From: Prosapia bicincta
Taxonomy: Eukaryota > Arthropoda > Insecta > Hemiptera > Cercopidae
Direction of reading: 5' to 3'
Assembly: GCA_036971475.1 (NCBI GenBank)
Contig: JBAIZL010000006.1
Span: 140,088,143 to 140,152,142 of the forward strand
Length of the DNA stretch: 64,000 bases
Shown in pieces: positions 40,010-50,872 of this stretch (position 1 is its first letter; each line of letters starts with the position of its first letter). Position numbers and translations under genes: made by a program. Below the pieces are notes generated by a model. That model did no database searches, was not told the DNA's origin, and saw only the letters and a list, made by a program, of their open reading frames with translations.

Positions 40010-40500
40010 GGTTTTGTTTTACCGTAAACAATAGTTGTTAAAATAAAGTATAATGTATATGAAACCCATCCTAAAAACGATAATTGTCATGAGGATAAAG
40101 AAATTGCCTGTAAGTAGCAGTTGTTGATTCTCTTATACAATCTGCCAAAACAATATTTTTTTGTTTTATAGATGGGGATTGAGATTGCTTTAACATGAGT
40201 TACCAAAAAAATATTTATCTTTTTTAATCACTTGGAAATTTTTGTTAGGCAATGTCATAAATACCAAAAACAATGTTAAACTGGAAGAATTGTTATAACA
40301 TCGCCTCTGATTAGTACTTTTTTAATGCATTAACACAAAATGCCAAAACAATAACTGTAAGTTTTGAAGTACACAATAATGGTTTTACTTTTTGCAGTGT
40401 GTATAATTTGATCACAAAAGCAACCAAAACAAAAAATGTTATTTTGAACAGAAGAGAAATTTTATTGAAAGCAAATAATAGAAGGCGGTAAAGCAAATAT
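40010..40500. repeat. Very degenerate tandem units of about 100 bp
   Basis: The phrases gccaaaacaata, taccaaaaacaatg and aaccaaaacaaaa recur at intervals of roughly 70-110 bases, each preceded by a gt-rich stretch. This looks like a heavily worn tandem array. The 66-codon minus-strand frame here has no domain. Confidence 0.35.
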
Positions 40501-41809
40501 TCTTTGACCAAAAAACTGTATTTGTTTTAACTTAAAATCAGCATAAAAATAAATGGATAGAAAAATACCTTTAGAATTCACAATTTTATTAGTTATAGAC
40601 CCTAAACGTTAGAGACCCTAAAACTGGTTTAAAAAATTATATACAATGAGATTCACTAACTTACTTAAAACACAAAAATCTTATCATTTGAGCAGAAAGA
40701 AATATTACCAAATTAAGTTGTAAATTGTTTTTAATATATTTGTAATAAATATTAACTAAAATATTATGTTGACTTAATTTGTAAAAAACGAGAAATCTAA
40801 ATTAAATAGAACTACTGTACCTACTACACATATCAGCAATATATATTTCACTGATATGATATAAGCTTGAAAACTCATAAATGTATTTAGGGTGTTGGAA
40901 CTCACTAACTAATTTGTTAGTTGAAACTAATTTTATATTCCCATCTCTCATTTTTAAACTCGAGGTTGAATTCCTTTTATAATGTTAGGGATACTATTGT
41001 GAAAAATATTACCGAACAATTGTAATAACTATTTTATGTAACCATTCTAATATTCCAACAATATATGTTTGTGTCAAATTTAAATGTGAATGTTTCATAC
41101 CAACTGTAAAAGGTACATCAATTATATTAATCTGCATTCATTTCTGTTTAATTAATATTTTACAAACAAATATGTTTAAATAATAAAGGATTTCCATTAG
41201 CATTTTTTAAAACTTATCGCCGGTTTGACTGTTTGCAATAAATTTTAACAATTGCTTAAGAATAAACCAAAATGTAGGGATACAATAAAGGGAAACTTGG
41301 TGAAATATATCATTTTTTTACTCTAAAAAAGTTAGTGTTAACCTATATTAACATTAAATTTCCATTCATTCTCGACATGTTGTGAAACTGGGAATACAAA
41401 AACAAGAAAAATATAATAAATTATTAAAAAAAACAAGAAAAAAGCTATACAGAAACATCTATCATAAAAATGTTTTAGCACCATACTCTACGATAATTGT
41501 AATTATGAAGTATGAATAAATTTTTTATTTTTAATTTACTGACAGCAACATTTAATAGATTTTAGAGGTATATGATATTATTTTATATTTAATAATTAGA
41601 CACTAAGAATTTATGGATATTGCTAACATATTTTTTTTTGTGCCTCAAGACATCAGTCAATTTGACTATACAATTTTTCAGCCCCATGTAAGAACAAATA
41701 TAATAGAAGTAAGGAAGAAATTAAAGCCAAGGTCATGTAGATACTGTAGATCTGATTTCTATATTAAATAGACAACACATATATCCCTACCTGCTATGCA
41801 AAGCTCAAC

Positions 41810-41816
<7 letters not shown>
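40501..41816. other. AT-rich DNA, nothing recognised
   Basis: Very AT-rich, no open frame of note. It could be intronic for the minus-strand gene whose exons lie at 42455-45075. Confidence 0.4.

Positions 41817-41882
<66 letters not shown>
41817..41882. repeat. (TA)n microsatellite
   Basis: Pure TA dinucleotides, directly upstream of a palindrome. Confidence 0.96.
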
Positions 41883-41888
<6 letters not shown>

Positions 41889-41970
41889 TAAATATGGTGA
41901 TATGTTTTCTTGTAATATAGTTAATAAATTTAAAATATTTCAAAAACAAGAATACTTTTAATGAATATAT

Positions 41971-42023
41971 TTATTCAAAGCTTTTCGCCGATAAAATAGT
42001 ACCAGCATCTTCAGGAAAATAAT
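41971..42023 (-). ncRNA. Hammerhead-like motif (left arm)
   Basis: This is the exact mirror of the motif at 42077-42129, read on the minus strand: ctgaaga, stem II, gaaa, agct, tt. Confidence 0.45.
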
Positions 42024-42076
42024 TATCTAATAAAATATTTTTACAAAAAGAATTTGTAAAAATATTTTATTAGATA

Positions 42077-42129
42077 ATTATTTTCCTGAAGATGCTGGTA
42101 CTATTTTATCGGCGAAAAGCTTTGAATAA
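42077..42129 (+). ncRNA. Hammerhead-like motif (right arm)
   Basis: Core ctgaaga is at 42086-42092, followed by one extra t, stem II gctgg (42094-42098) with tcggc (42109-42113), which needs two G-U pairs, gaaa (42114-42117), the self-complementary agct, and tt as UH. Then gaataa can pair with ttattttc upstream as stem I, with a bulge. The same order of parts is seen in the PLE-A 3' end. Confidence 0.45.
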
Positions 42130-42173
42130 ATATATTCATTAAAAGTATTCTTGTTTTTGAAATATTTTTAATT

Positions 42174-42174
<1 letters not shown>

Positions 42175-42251
<77 letters not shown>
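42175..42251. repeat. (TA)n-(TG)n-(GA)n microsatellite
   Basis: Three dinucleotide tracts in succession at the right edge of the palindrome. Confidence 0.95.
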
Positions 42252-42454
42252 AAGTTGAAGAAAGTGTAATATAAGTGTTTTAGTAGGGTACTGTGAAGGA
42301 TTATATTGGGGGTACAGCGAGCGCAACTAGTACAATATGTCTATTATATTAACAAAACTTTTTGGATACATATAGCCTTACCCAAAAATTTTAATAAAAC
42401 TAGTTTGAATAAATAAATAAAAATGCTCATATAAATAACTGTAAGTTAACTCAC

Positions 42455-42923
42455 GTCTGAATCCTCGTCCTCCTTCTTCAGGGCTCGATCTCTCTGCAGC
42501 TGTTTCAGATCCAGGTGTAGCTGTGTCACGACCTTCCACCAGTGTGTGGTCATTTTCATCTTTGGCAATTCCAGTAGTTCCTAACAAAGCAGGAGTGGAC
42601 GGAGACAATGATGCACTTGCAGGTGAACTAGATTCTGCTTTATCGTGTTGATAACAATTCCCTGCATTGTCACTACTCTCCATTTTCACGCACTTATTTG
42701 ATGGAGGTGCAAATGCAGACGGAAATACTTTGTTCTCAGATGTTATGGGTTGAAAAGCTCCAGGACCAAAAGAAACGGAACGAGGGTCAAGAGCTGGGTG
42801 TAAATGAAACTGAGGTTGTAAATGGTGTAATAAATGTGCTGGGAGACCAGGATAACTGTCCATAAGCCGTAGCCCAAACCCCGCTGCACTGAATGGTACT
42901 TGTAAATCCTTAGCTTCTTGTGC
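42455..42923 (-). CDS. Coding exon 3 of a Pro/Ser-rich, probably nuclear protein (partial)
   Basis: The exon opens after a ttttcag acceptor and ends at a gtgagt donor (42454-42453), 469 bp, continuing in frame from exon 2 (phase 0) and leaving phase 1. It encodes about 156 residues starting AQEAKDLQVPFSAAGFGLRL, then MDSYPGLPAHLLHHLQPQFH with a His/Leu-rich run. A later VKMESS fits the SUMO-site pattern (hydrophobic-K-x-E), followed by a long acidic, Ser/Thr/Pro-rich segment ending near EEGGRGFR. Such low-complexity N-termini are common in transcription factors, but no DNA-binding domain is visible, and I do not recognise the family. The next exon should lie at lower coordinates and was not found. 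Base composition is clearly less AT-rich than the flanks, as expected for a real exon. Confidence 0.82.
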
Positions 42924-43749
42924 CTGAAAATTAGAATTATAAAATTAATATAACAGAACTTGAGAGTATTTTACCAAATAAAGATATTGATTACAATTAT
43001 TATATTTGGATATATGTATACGTCCAATTATATTAAAAATTAGTATGACTCATAAAATCACAAAATTAGATTAACTCATAAAAACAGAGAAGTTAGTTTG
43101 ACACATAAATATACAAAAAGTTTGTATGACTCAAAAACATAAAAAATTACAAGATATAATATAAATAACAATTTACTTTCTAAATAATAGTAAGTTACTT
43201 AAATTAAATATATATATATAATTTATAACTAACTACTTATTAATATATTGTTTTGACAAAATCTATTTATATTATCAGAATTTATCATTTAAAAATCAAT
43301 TAGTAAATTACGTTCAAATATTTCAATTAAAAATTTTATTCAAATCTCTCGAGTAATATATTATTTACATCTAATATAAAAATTAATCACTTTAACATTT
43401 TAACAAAATTAATGTTAAAGTAATTAATTACGATTCCCCGAACGTACAGACTACAATATTCAAGTAATATAAAAAATTATAGTAATTTTATTCAAATAAG
43501 ATTATACTGTCAAAACACACTTACATACATTGAAACTATAAAAAAAAACATATTTTACATTTGTAAATACTAATGCATATGTCAACATTATACACTTTAA
43601 TTAACCAACGAAAACCACCAACTTGGTGTGTTTGGATAACCAAATAAAACCTTTTAACTTGCGAAGTATTAAATAATTAATTCCTTTATATAATATCTTT
43701 TAGGCTATGCTCTAACACATTTACAGCCTTTTTTCTAAAGATATGCATA

Positions 43750-43823
<74 letters not shown>

Positions 43824-44069
43824 CACAAGGAATTTTTTATGCTTTTAATTACTCATATAATCTGAATTTGTGTTTAGAGTGAAAATTATTTTTAATCAGT
43901 TAATAGGAAATAATCTTTTATAGTAAAAAAAATTATAAACCCAGTTTATAAATTCTATATAATGTTTAGTGGTAAACTAATTTGTATTAATAAAATGCAA
44001 TAAATATCTAATACAATAAAACACTAAAATTAATAATCTAATTTTCAACCAAAATTATATTATATTTAC
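42924..44069 (-). other. Intron 2 of the minus-strand gene
   Basis: Bounded by a gtaaat donor at 44069-44068 and a ttttcag acceptor next to 42923. It is very AT-rich and contains a (TA)n tract at about 43750-43819. No other feature seen. Confidence 0.75.
43750..43819. repeat. (TG)n-(TA)n microsatellite in intron
   Basis: A short (TG)n leads into a long pure (TA)n run. Confidence 0.95.
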
Positions 44070-44183
44070 CTGTGTGTTAAAGGGCCTCTGCATTCTAAGG
44101 GCCTCAGGCAAACTTCCAGCCTGAGAAAATACTACTAAAGCAGGAGGTGGTAAAGGGTTGGGGACATAAGCAGAATTTTCCAT
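44070..44183 (-). CDS. Coding exon 2 with the start codon (38 codons)
   Basis: The exon begins exactly at ATG (44183-44181) after a tgcctttttcag acceptor and ends cacacag before gtaaat. Its 114 bases give 38 codons: MENSAYVPNPLPPPALVV, then FSQAGSLPEALRMQRPFNTQ. Splicing from the upstream exon, which ends gagtag, puts a TAG directly before the ATG in frame, which supports this Met as the true start. The translation joins exon 3 without a break. Pro-rich, no signal peptide, no known domain. I do not recognise the gene. Confidence 0.8.
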
Positions 44184-45001
44184 CTGAAAAAGGCAAATCA
44201 CTCTTAAAGTCTGAAAAATGCACATTAAATATAACGAATTACATAGTGTAAAGCCTCTTTTCGATTAAAATATGAAAACCTTAACAATAATTATAACCTG
44301 TTGAAGGTTAGCTTTTCACATATAATTAAGAGTAATAATTTTTTTAGAATAAAAGAATTTAAAACACTAAGATAATATAAAATTAAAACCTTGATTGAAC
44401 ACATAAACATTACTACTGTTAAAATATAAATTCAAATACATTACTTCAAAAACAAAAGTATTTTAATTATTATATTTCTTGAAAGTTTAATTCAAAATAT
44501 TTATTGCCACTTTATAATGGGTATTTATTTACTAGAAATAATTGTAAACTATGTGAGATAAATCTTTAGTTTCATAAATAAGTAAGGATGAATCCCATAT
44601 GACAAGACAGGTTATGTATGTTAAGGTTATATTAGACAAAACAGATCTGTGTTCTTTAAACAAAATTACCATTCAACTTTAAGTACAGAAGATATTTTTA
44701 TATTAAAACGTAAACAGAGACCTTCAAATAAAAGTTTCAACAATAAAATTAGATAACAAATAATAAATAAATAAAAATACAAACATGCATTTAGAAGTGT
44801 TTATATTAGCCTAAAAGTACTGACAGTGGGTTAGTATGCAGGTTTACCTTAGACTTGTATTTTAATCTAATATACAACGCACATATTTGATTAGTCAGAC
44901 AGAAGAATAAGCGCGTGTAGTTACTACTGAAATACAATATTACAGTAGAGATTCTTTCACCTAAGTGAATCAAAACAAGACTAAATTCCATGTCCACTTA
45001 C
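44184..45001 (-). other. Intron 1 of the minus-strand gene
   Basis: It runs from the gtaagt donor at 45001 to the acceptor before 44183. A 63-codon open frame at 44806-44997 starts just after the donor and has no domain; it is intronic. Confidence 0.72.
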
Positions 45002-45075
45002 CTACTCCCTCATGTTGTTCTGTTGTGCATGCTGGGTAATATCAAATGTGAGCGGGAGTATTCAAGATGGCGTAC
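45002..45075 (-). other. Untranslated first exon (5' end not determined)
   Basis: On the minus strand the sequence gagggagtag is followed by gtaagt, a strong 5' splice site. Upstream lies a compact GC-richer island in otherwise AT-rich DNA. The exon appears non-coding because TAG precedes the exon 2 ATG. The exact transcription start cannot be read; 45075 is a guess based on the motif cluster. Confidence 0.6.
45026..45072 (-). promoter_or_regulatory. Core promoter motifs: YY1-like and ZNF143-like sites
   Basis: aagatggcg at 45064-45072 reads cgccatctt on the gene strand, a good YY1-type match, a motif often at or just after TATA-less starts. tgcatgctgggtaat at 45026-45040 reads attacccagcatgca, resembling the ccagcatgc half of the ZNF143/Staf motif. 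Both lie beside the first exon. No TATA box is evident. Sites are by eye only. Confidence 0.5.
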
Positions 45076-45232
45076 TATTGTGTTTAATATACGGATTATA
45101 GAGCCCCCTATTGTGAAATAGTTACACTACATTTAAACTAAACAAAGAATCTTGTCATAATTCTTTTAAAATTAATTTTGTAACTACAAACAATGGAATC
45201 TTAATTTCTATATGTTATAACCACCCCTAACG

Positions 45233-45544
45233 CGACTTCGCCAGGAATCTGTTAAATCAAATAAAAATTCTGAGGTTTAGAACATAAAGTCATTAAATCA
45301 CAGGTTTACGTTTTCATATTATATTTGAACTTTTTCTTACATTTTAACTTGAAATATGTAATATATGTGTCTATATTATAAAGATAATTTTTTATGATAC
45401 TCAGCTGCTTTTTCTCAGCTTGTGCAAGTTGATTTTTACAAGTCTAACCTGTAAATCAGGCACCAAACATAAACCTGTGACTTAATGACTTTGCGTTCTG
45501 AACAACAGATTTCATATTCTACTTAACAGTTTGCGATCGAAGCA
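45233..45544. mobile_element. Candidate MITE with long inverted repeats upstream of promoter
   Basis: Arms 45233-45316 and 45463-45544 are imperfect inverted copies sharing aaagtcattaa, tcacaggttta and ctgttaa. The 312-bp unit is non-coding. It ends about 160 bases upstream of the first exon, so it could have contributed regulatory sequence. No clear target duplication seen. Confidence 0.6.
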
Positions 45545-45612
45545 GCGATAGGTGGTTGGTACATTATCCATTTAATTGAACAGTTTGTATTTTTACTATA
45601 ATTATAGATCTT

Positions 45613-45652
45613 TATAAATAAATAAATAAATATATATATATATATATATATA
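45613..45652. repeat. (TAAA)n-(TA)n microsatellite
   Basis: Short TAAA repeats lead into TA dinucleotides. Confidence 0.9.
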
Positions 45653-46621
45653 GGTTAATTCTAGTAGAGCCTAAAGCTTATTTAGGAAAATATATATATT
45701 TATATATATGAACGTTTGCCTGTCTGCCATTTAAGTGTTACCATACATATGCATAAATGTACATGTGCATTCATCTGATTAACGTAAAGTTTTAGGTAGT
45801 TGTGGTGTACTCTCCTACTAAGGCTTCTAGTATAGTACATCTTTCCTGTGATAGGTGACACATGTGTTTATAAAGACATTAATTTAAATTGACTGAATTC
45901 ATTTAGAAAATGCTACTTCATTACTAACTAAGCATTCAGTCATTTAATTTGAAATTTTAATAATTATTAAAAATAACATTTAACAAAAAACGCCTTAAAA
46001 TTAATATTTTGAAAAATTCTTTCTTGACTGCCTCTACATTACTAATAGAAGGTTTCCTCCATATTTTAAGTCTATACTTATAGCCTGTGCATTGATTATG
46101 TCAGAACATCTTGTTTTGCACATATATATTAGAACTTAACTAATGGAATTTTATCCATTAATTGATAAATTAGTTTATTGTTTAACTTATCTATGATTTC
46201 TCACACCATGTTGTATTGTTCAAACAAACAAACTATTTATTACAGAATTATAAAGATGGGTCCTTTTTGTAGACTACACAGCATTGCAAATATGTGAAAA
46301 CAGATACTGTTGTATTCACAGTGTTTTTATTTTCTTTTTCTTAAAAAATAATATAAAAGGGAAGAACATAGTACTGAACAATAATTTGAAAAATCATTAC
46401 GCTAATACAGGACTAACTTCAGTACAGCATCAATTATCATTCAGACTAATTAATGTCAGCCCTAGTCCAGATATTCAAATTGTCTGGATAAGGAACACAA
46501 TTACACATTCAGTAAAATTGGAAATTAAGAAAAAATAATATCAAAGAATATTTATAATGTATGTTTATTTAAATGAATAACCATTATATTTATGACACTT
46601 GTGAAAAAGTAATTATACACA
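45653..46621. other. Intergenic DNA, nothing recognised
   Basis: AT-rich; an 84-codon frame at 46284-46538 shows no recognisable domain and ends in a lysine run. Confidence 0.4.
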
Positions 46622-46697
46622 TTTGTTGATTCCATTTGTTGAGCTACTAGTAATCACTAAACACTTTTAAATGTTTTAAACTTGCCTATAGTAGCCA
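46622..46697 (-). mobile_element. PLE-B 3' tail end, inverted
   Basis: On the minus strand this reads ggctactataggcaagttt, then a fragment ending gctcaacaaatggaatcaac, matching the end of the PLE-B tail at 61990-62090. It is inverted relative to the fragment that follows. Confidence 0.75.
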
Positions 46698-46710
46698 AGA
46701 ACATTACATT

Positions 46711-47145
46711 ACCAAGAACATATAAAAGCACTAAAAAACAATAACTACCAATCAAACTTCGCCGATCATCTCAACTCCACAAAACATGACTACATAGACA
46801 TAACATCTAACCTACAAATTCTTCATAAACAACACAGAAATAACCAATGCTACACAACCGAACAATACGAAATATATAGGCACTTCAAACTACACCCTAC
46901 ACACATGCTCAATACACAATTACATTACAACTCACATGCACTTTTTGACATCATAACTCATAATACACACAAAATACACCCACACCACCAAAATATCCCA
47001 CCCCCACCCTAACCTAGGTAAACCTTGAGATCAGTTATGGTCTGAGTTGACAAAGGGACAAATCTCCTGAAACGGCCGTCCTCAACAAGCCGAGTAAGTG
47101 CTACTATAGGCAAGTTTAAAACATTTAAAAGTGTTAAGTAATTAT
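46711..47145 (+). pseudogene. PLE-B 3' fragment (endonuclease C-terminus plus tail)
   Basis: The translation resumes just after the GIY-YIG motif (YQEHIKALKNNNYQSNFADH) and continues with HDYIDITSNLQILHKQHRN and TEQYEIYRHFKLHPTHMLN to LFDIITHNTHKIHPHH, then stops. The conserved PLE-B tail follows (gttgacaaagggacaaatc, gaaacggccgtcctcaac, gctactataggcaagttt). Reverse transcriptase and the GIY core are missing, so it is a truncated copy. Confidence 0.78.
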
Positions 47146-47767
47146 ATTCATTATATACAAATAGAAAAGAATTTGTATGTATTTTATTGAGTAGCTGTAC
47201 ATTTTAGTTGTTCTAAATTTCTTAATCTTTTCTGAGCTGCCTCATTTCCTGAACTACAAAGCAGCAATATTTTTGATTAAGTAAACTCTTCTTATTCTTG
47301 TGATTGTTTAATTGATGTTTTAAGTGATACACAGTCATAACTACTTGCAGACCCTGGTATTTCGTAATTTCCATCTTTGTTCACTTTCTTTTCCACCTTA
47401 ATTTCTTCTTTTCCAACAAATTTACAACTTCTTCACCTGGTTAACTTTTGCTTATGTTTTCATTTGCAATAGTCAGATCATTATTTTCTCTATGGGTTTT
47501 TTTCAACAATGGTTAAAACCATCATTTGTGCCATCCTTGAGCTAGAGTTTGTCTTTTAATGCTTCCACAATCATGTAAATATTAACTTTCTAAAATATTA
47601 ATATTTTTATAAAATGCAATGATACCTTTTCGTCTTCATCTACAAGTTTTAATTCAAGTAATAATCTCTTCCTGTAGAAGCTTTTAAATGAATATAAGTA
47701 CTTGGTCCGATGGTTGTATGAGGGAAGTTATATTAGGTGTTAATAAACAAACTTTAAAATTTTCATA
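47146..47767. other. Spacer, nothing recognised
   Basis: AT-rich sequence between PLE-B remnants, no frame or repeat of note. Confidence 0.4.
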
Positions 47768-48015
47768 TTTGTTGATTCCATCTTCATTTTAGCTATTAGT
47801 TTTCACTAAACACTTGACAATATTTACAAACTTGCCTATAGTAGCACTTACTTATATTTCTTGAGGACGGCCATTTCGGGAGATGTGTCCCATTGTCAAC
47901 TCAGACCATAACTAGGTTAGTTAACAATGGGACACATCTCCCGAAACAGCCGCCCTCAACAAATATAAGTAAGTGCTACTATAGGCAAGTTTGTAAATAT
48001 TTACAAGTGATTAGT
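47768..48015. mobile_element. Pair of PLE-B tails in inverted orientation
   Basis: A minus-strand tail (47768-47903) faces a plus-strand tail (47930-48015) across a 26-base spacer; over 47805-48015 they form a palindrome. Each carries gggacacatctcccgaaac or its mirror and the actataggcaagttt block. The element body is absent, leaving only terminal sequence in head-to-head form. Confidence 0.82.
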
Positions 48016-48894
48016 TACAAATTTTCTTTTATCGACTCAATCACTGTTTCAATTGGATGTGAGGGAGCTTTATTCAACAATAACAAAACTTTTCCGTTAA
48101 TCCCCAAACACTTTTATTTGTAAAACAGCTTTCTTCCTAAATATCTAGCTCTCAAACTCCGTGTCTTGATTTTAAATTATTTAAGCAACGAAAACTAGCT
48201 TTAAATTCCTTATCATCGTTCAGTTTGATATTGAAATTTATCGCATATATGGACCTCACATACAAATGGGCCTGATACGGGCTCTCTAAAGGGCCATCCC
48301 ACCCAAAAAACGTCCTGCCTTGCAGATGTCCTTCCTACATCCAGCCCTTACCAAAAGCCCTGTCCCTATATTCCTACCCGCAGCCATTGTCGGTGACAAA
48401 CATTGCATAACCTCGATGGCCACCAAACCCCCTCCTTCTCTGACTGACACTCTAAAGCTTCTTTTTTAAAACAATCATAGAGCTACATATAATTTTTCAA
48501 GAAAATAGTAACTTAATGGTTTTATCAACTTCATTATTTTTTTGTTCCCTCATCACTTTCTGTAATTTGATCAAGATTCTCAATAAATAAGTCAAGTGAA
48601 ATTATTAATAAAATTTGCAATAAAAATTTTAATAATACTTTTTTCCAATTTATATATTGTAGCTTTATTGATTTCACATTCCTCAGCAAGGGCGATAAGA
48701 TTTGTGCACTTTTGTGTTGTACATCTTGAGGTTTTAATATATACTTATTGATATCACTTAACAATAAACCCCTACTCACCAATATTTTTCATCAAGCACA
48801 TTTCCCATTAGAAGAGAGCATTGTTTAATGCATTGAGTTACGGGCAATGCTCTAGTCTAATCAAACACGGGCGAAACTCATCATAACTCGACCA
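48016..48894. other. Spacer with a GC-rich patch at 48240-48440
   Basis: The patch has runs such as gggccatcccacccaaaaaa, ccttcctacatccagcccttacc and ccaccaaaccccctccttc, markedly richer in C than its surroundings. I recognise no protein or SINE in it. The rest is AT-rich. Confidence 0.4.
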
Positions 48895-49045
48895 TAACTA
48901 TGGAGTTATGGTTTGAGTTGACATTGGGACACATCTCCTCAAACGGCCGCCCTCAACAATTATAAAAGTAAGTGCCACTATAGGCAAGTGTAACATATTT
49001 ACAAGTGTTTTAAATTAAAAGCTAGTAGCTCATGTGAAGATAGAG
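48895..49045 (+). mobile_element. Solo PLE-B 3' tail
   Basis: It contains tttgagttgacattgggac, acatctcctcaaacggccg, ccctcaac, gtgccactataggcaagtg and gctagtagctcatgtgaaga, in the order of the tail at 61930-62095, without coding sequence. Confidence 0.75.
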
Positions 49046-50424
49046 TTAAGTAATATTATAAAGTACTAGTAGAGGAATCTCAATCTAAATCAATTTACTA
49101 TTTGATCAAATTATTGAAAATCTACATTTAACATCTACTACACTTGAATCAAAACACCAAATAGATAATTTACTTAAATTTATTAATATGAATAATATTG
49201 TATTTATTATAAATGTTTATATTAATGTATAAATTTTATATATAATGTATCTAGGCTGCAGATATTTTAAAATTTATTAAATAAATTTAGATCAGGTAAA
49301 ATGGATACGAGACATTCAAAGGCAATCATAACATGGTCCTTTAACAAGAACTTCAAACTTGCTCAAGGATAATATTTATTAGGAGTATTGAACCACTAAT
49401 CACAACAAAATAGGAAAAAATTAATTGTGATTGAAGCTCGGTATAATTGACAATATGGCAGACCTTTGCTTTGAAAATACTTCTTCCATCCTTCATACCA
49501 TTTACAGAAGAATAAACATTTTCATTTAAATAAAAACCCAATCTTTTGACGTATAGCACAGATCATATTATATTTGTGGTACTTTTATGTTTCCAATTAT
49601 TCTAAAGAAACTAAGCACTTAAAACAATGTTACCCGAATAACCCATAATTGAAGCACATACACTGAAAACAATTTTTTCAAGTGAACATCTAGAACAAAT
49701 ATCCTTCATTGAAGATAAAGTTTTTTGAAATGTTTATCTTCCCTCATAATATAGTAAAGAAATTACTTTGAAATTTAATAGACAAATCAAGCATGTTAAA
49801 ACTCAAATTGTTTTAAACTGCTTAGTCGACTCATTTCACATGGTCTCTTTTTTGTGACTGACTTGTGTCCTTAGCCTCCTTCAAGATCAATACCGCTCAT
49901 AGAATTTTCAATTTATAGTTGAATAATTCTCTGGTAAACTTTATTACAACATTTACTTGAGAGATTGAATTACTATTTTGTGACTCACTTATGGCCAGAG
50001 AAATAACCATACAAACTATGTTTATGTGTCTCAAGTCACCTCAGAATGTCACTGGGGGAGCAGCAGCAGCTTATGTTTCAGTGCCTCCCTCTGCTCAACT
50101 AACTTTTTTACAACTCAACAAAGAAAAAAATGCCCTCATATTTACTTGGATGTTCACACAGTCATCATAGTTATCAGATATCGATTTAATAAGGATTCAA
50201 CTTAATCAGTGATTTAGTTATCAATTGACATGCTTCGCGTTTGTGCGTCCTTAAATTACAATATAATTAATTTAATGATAGAATTTAAGGAATCTGTTAT
50301 CTTAGAAAGGGAAGTGTCCTCAGTCTCTTTTTTATTTCTTTGTTTTTGACACCTATTTTTGTAGGTGCCTATTATTTTTTTATAGTCATTAATTTATGAG
50401 ACTATAATTAAATAATACTCAACT
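49046..50424. other. Intergenic DNA, nothing recognised
   Basis: AT-rich. Short frames at 49353-49559 (minus) have no domain. A small CAG-rich patch (gggggagcagcagcagc, about 50055) stands out but has no assignable identity. Confidence 0.4.
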
Positions 50425-50725
50425 AAGTGAATACGCAATGGCTTACTTGCTGATGCGTTTCGAAACAATCATTGCTTTTACGAAGCAAAACCTCTACTGG
50501 TGGTGTTCCACAAGGTACAAAGGTTGTCGGTATAAGACTTATGAGTGTAGAGAGGGTGGGTTAGGTTGGTTGTGTGCTATGTAATGAAACAGGGTGTTGG
50601 CTTCAAAATGTCTTTGGTCATGTAATATGTTTTCTTTATCTGTTGCATAGTGTTTGCATATTTCATATTTTTCTAAAGTTGTTAGTTTTTTACTTTGTTT
50701 TAATATGTGGAGAATGTTTAAATTA

Positions 50726-50784
<59 letters not shown>

Positions 50785-50786
50785 GT

Positions 50787-50831
<45 letters not shown>

Positions 50832-50833
50832 GT

Positions 50834-50872
<39 letters not shown>

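Larger units (their letters stand above)
41923..42177. repeat. Near-perfect 255-bp palindrome with paired hammerhead-like motifs
   Basis: The arms of about 125 bases (41923-42047 and 42053-42177) are inverted copies with perhaps one mismatch and a five-base centre. Each arm carries the same hammerhead-like motif. It lies between two (TA)n tracts and has no coding sequence. Such high arm identity implies recent origin or arm-to-arm conversion. Confidence 0.92.
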
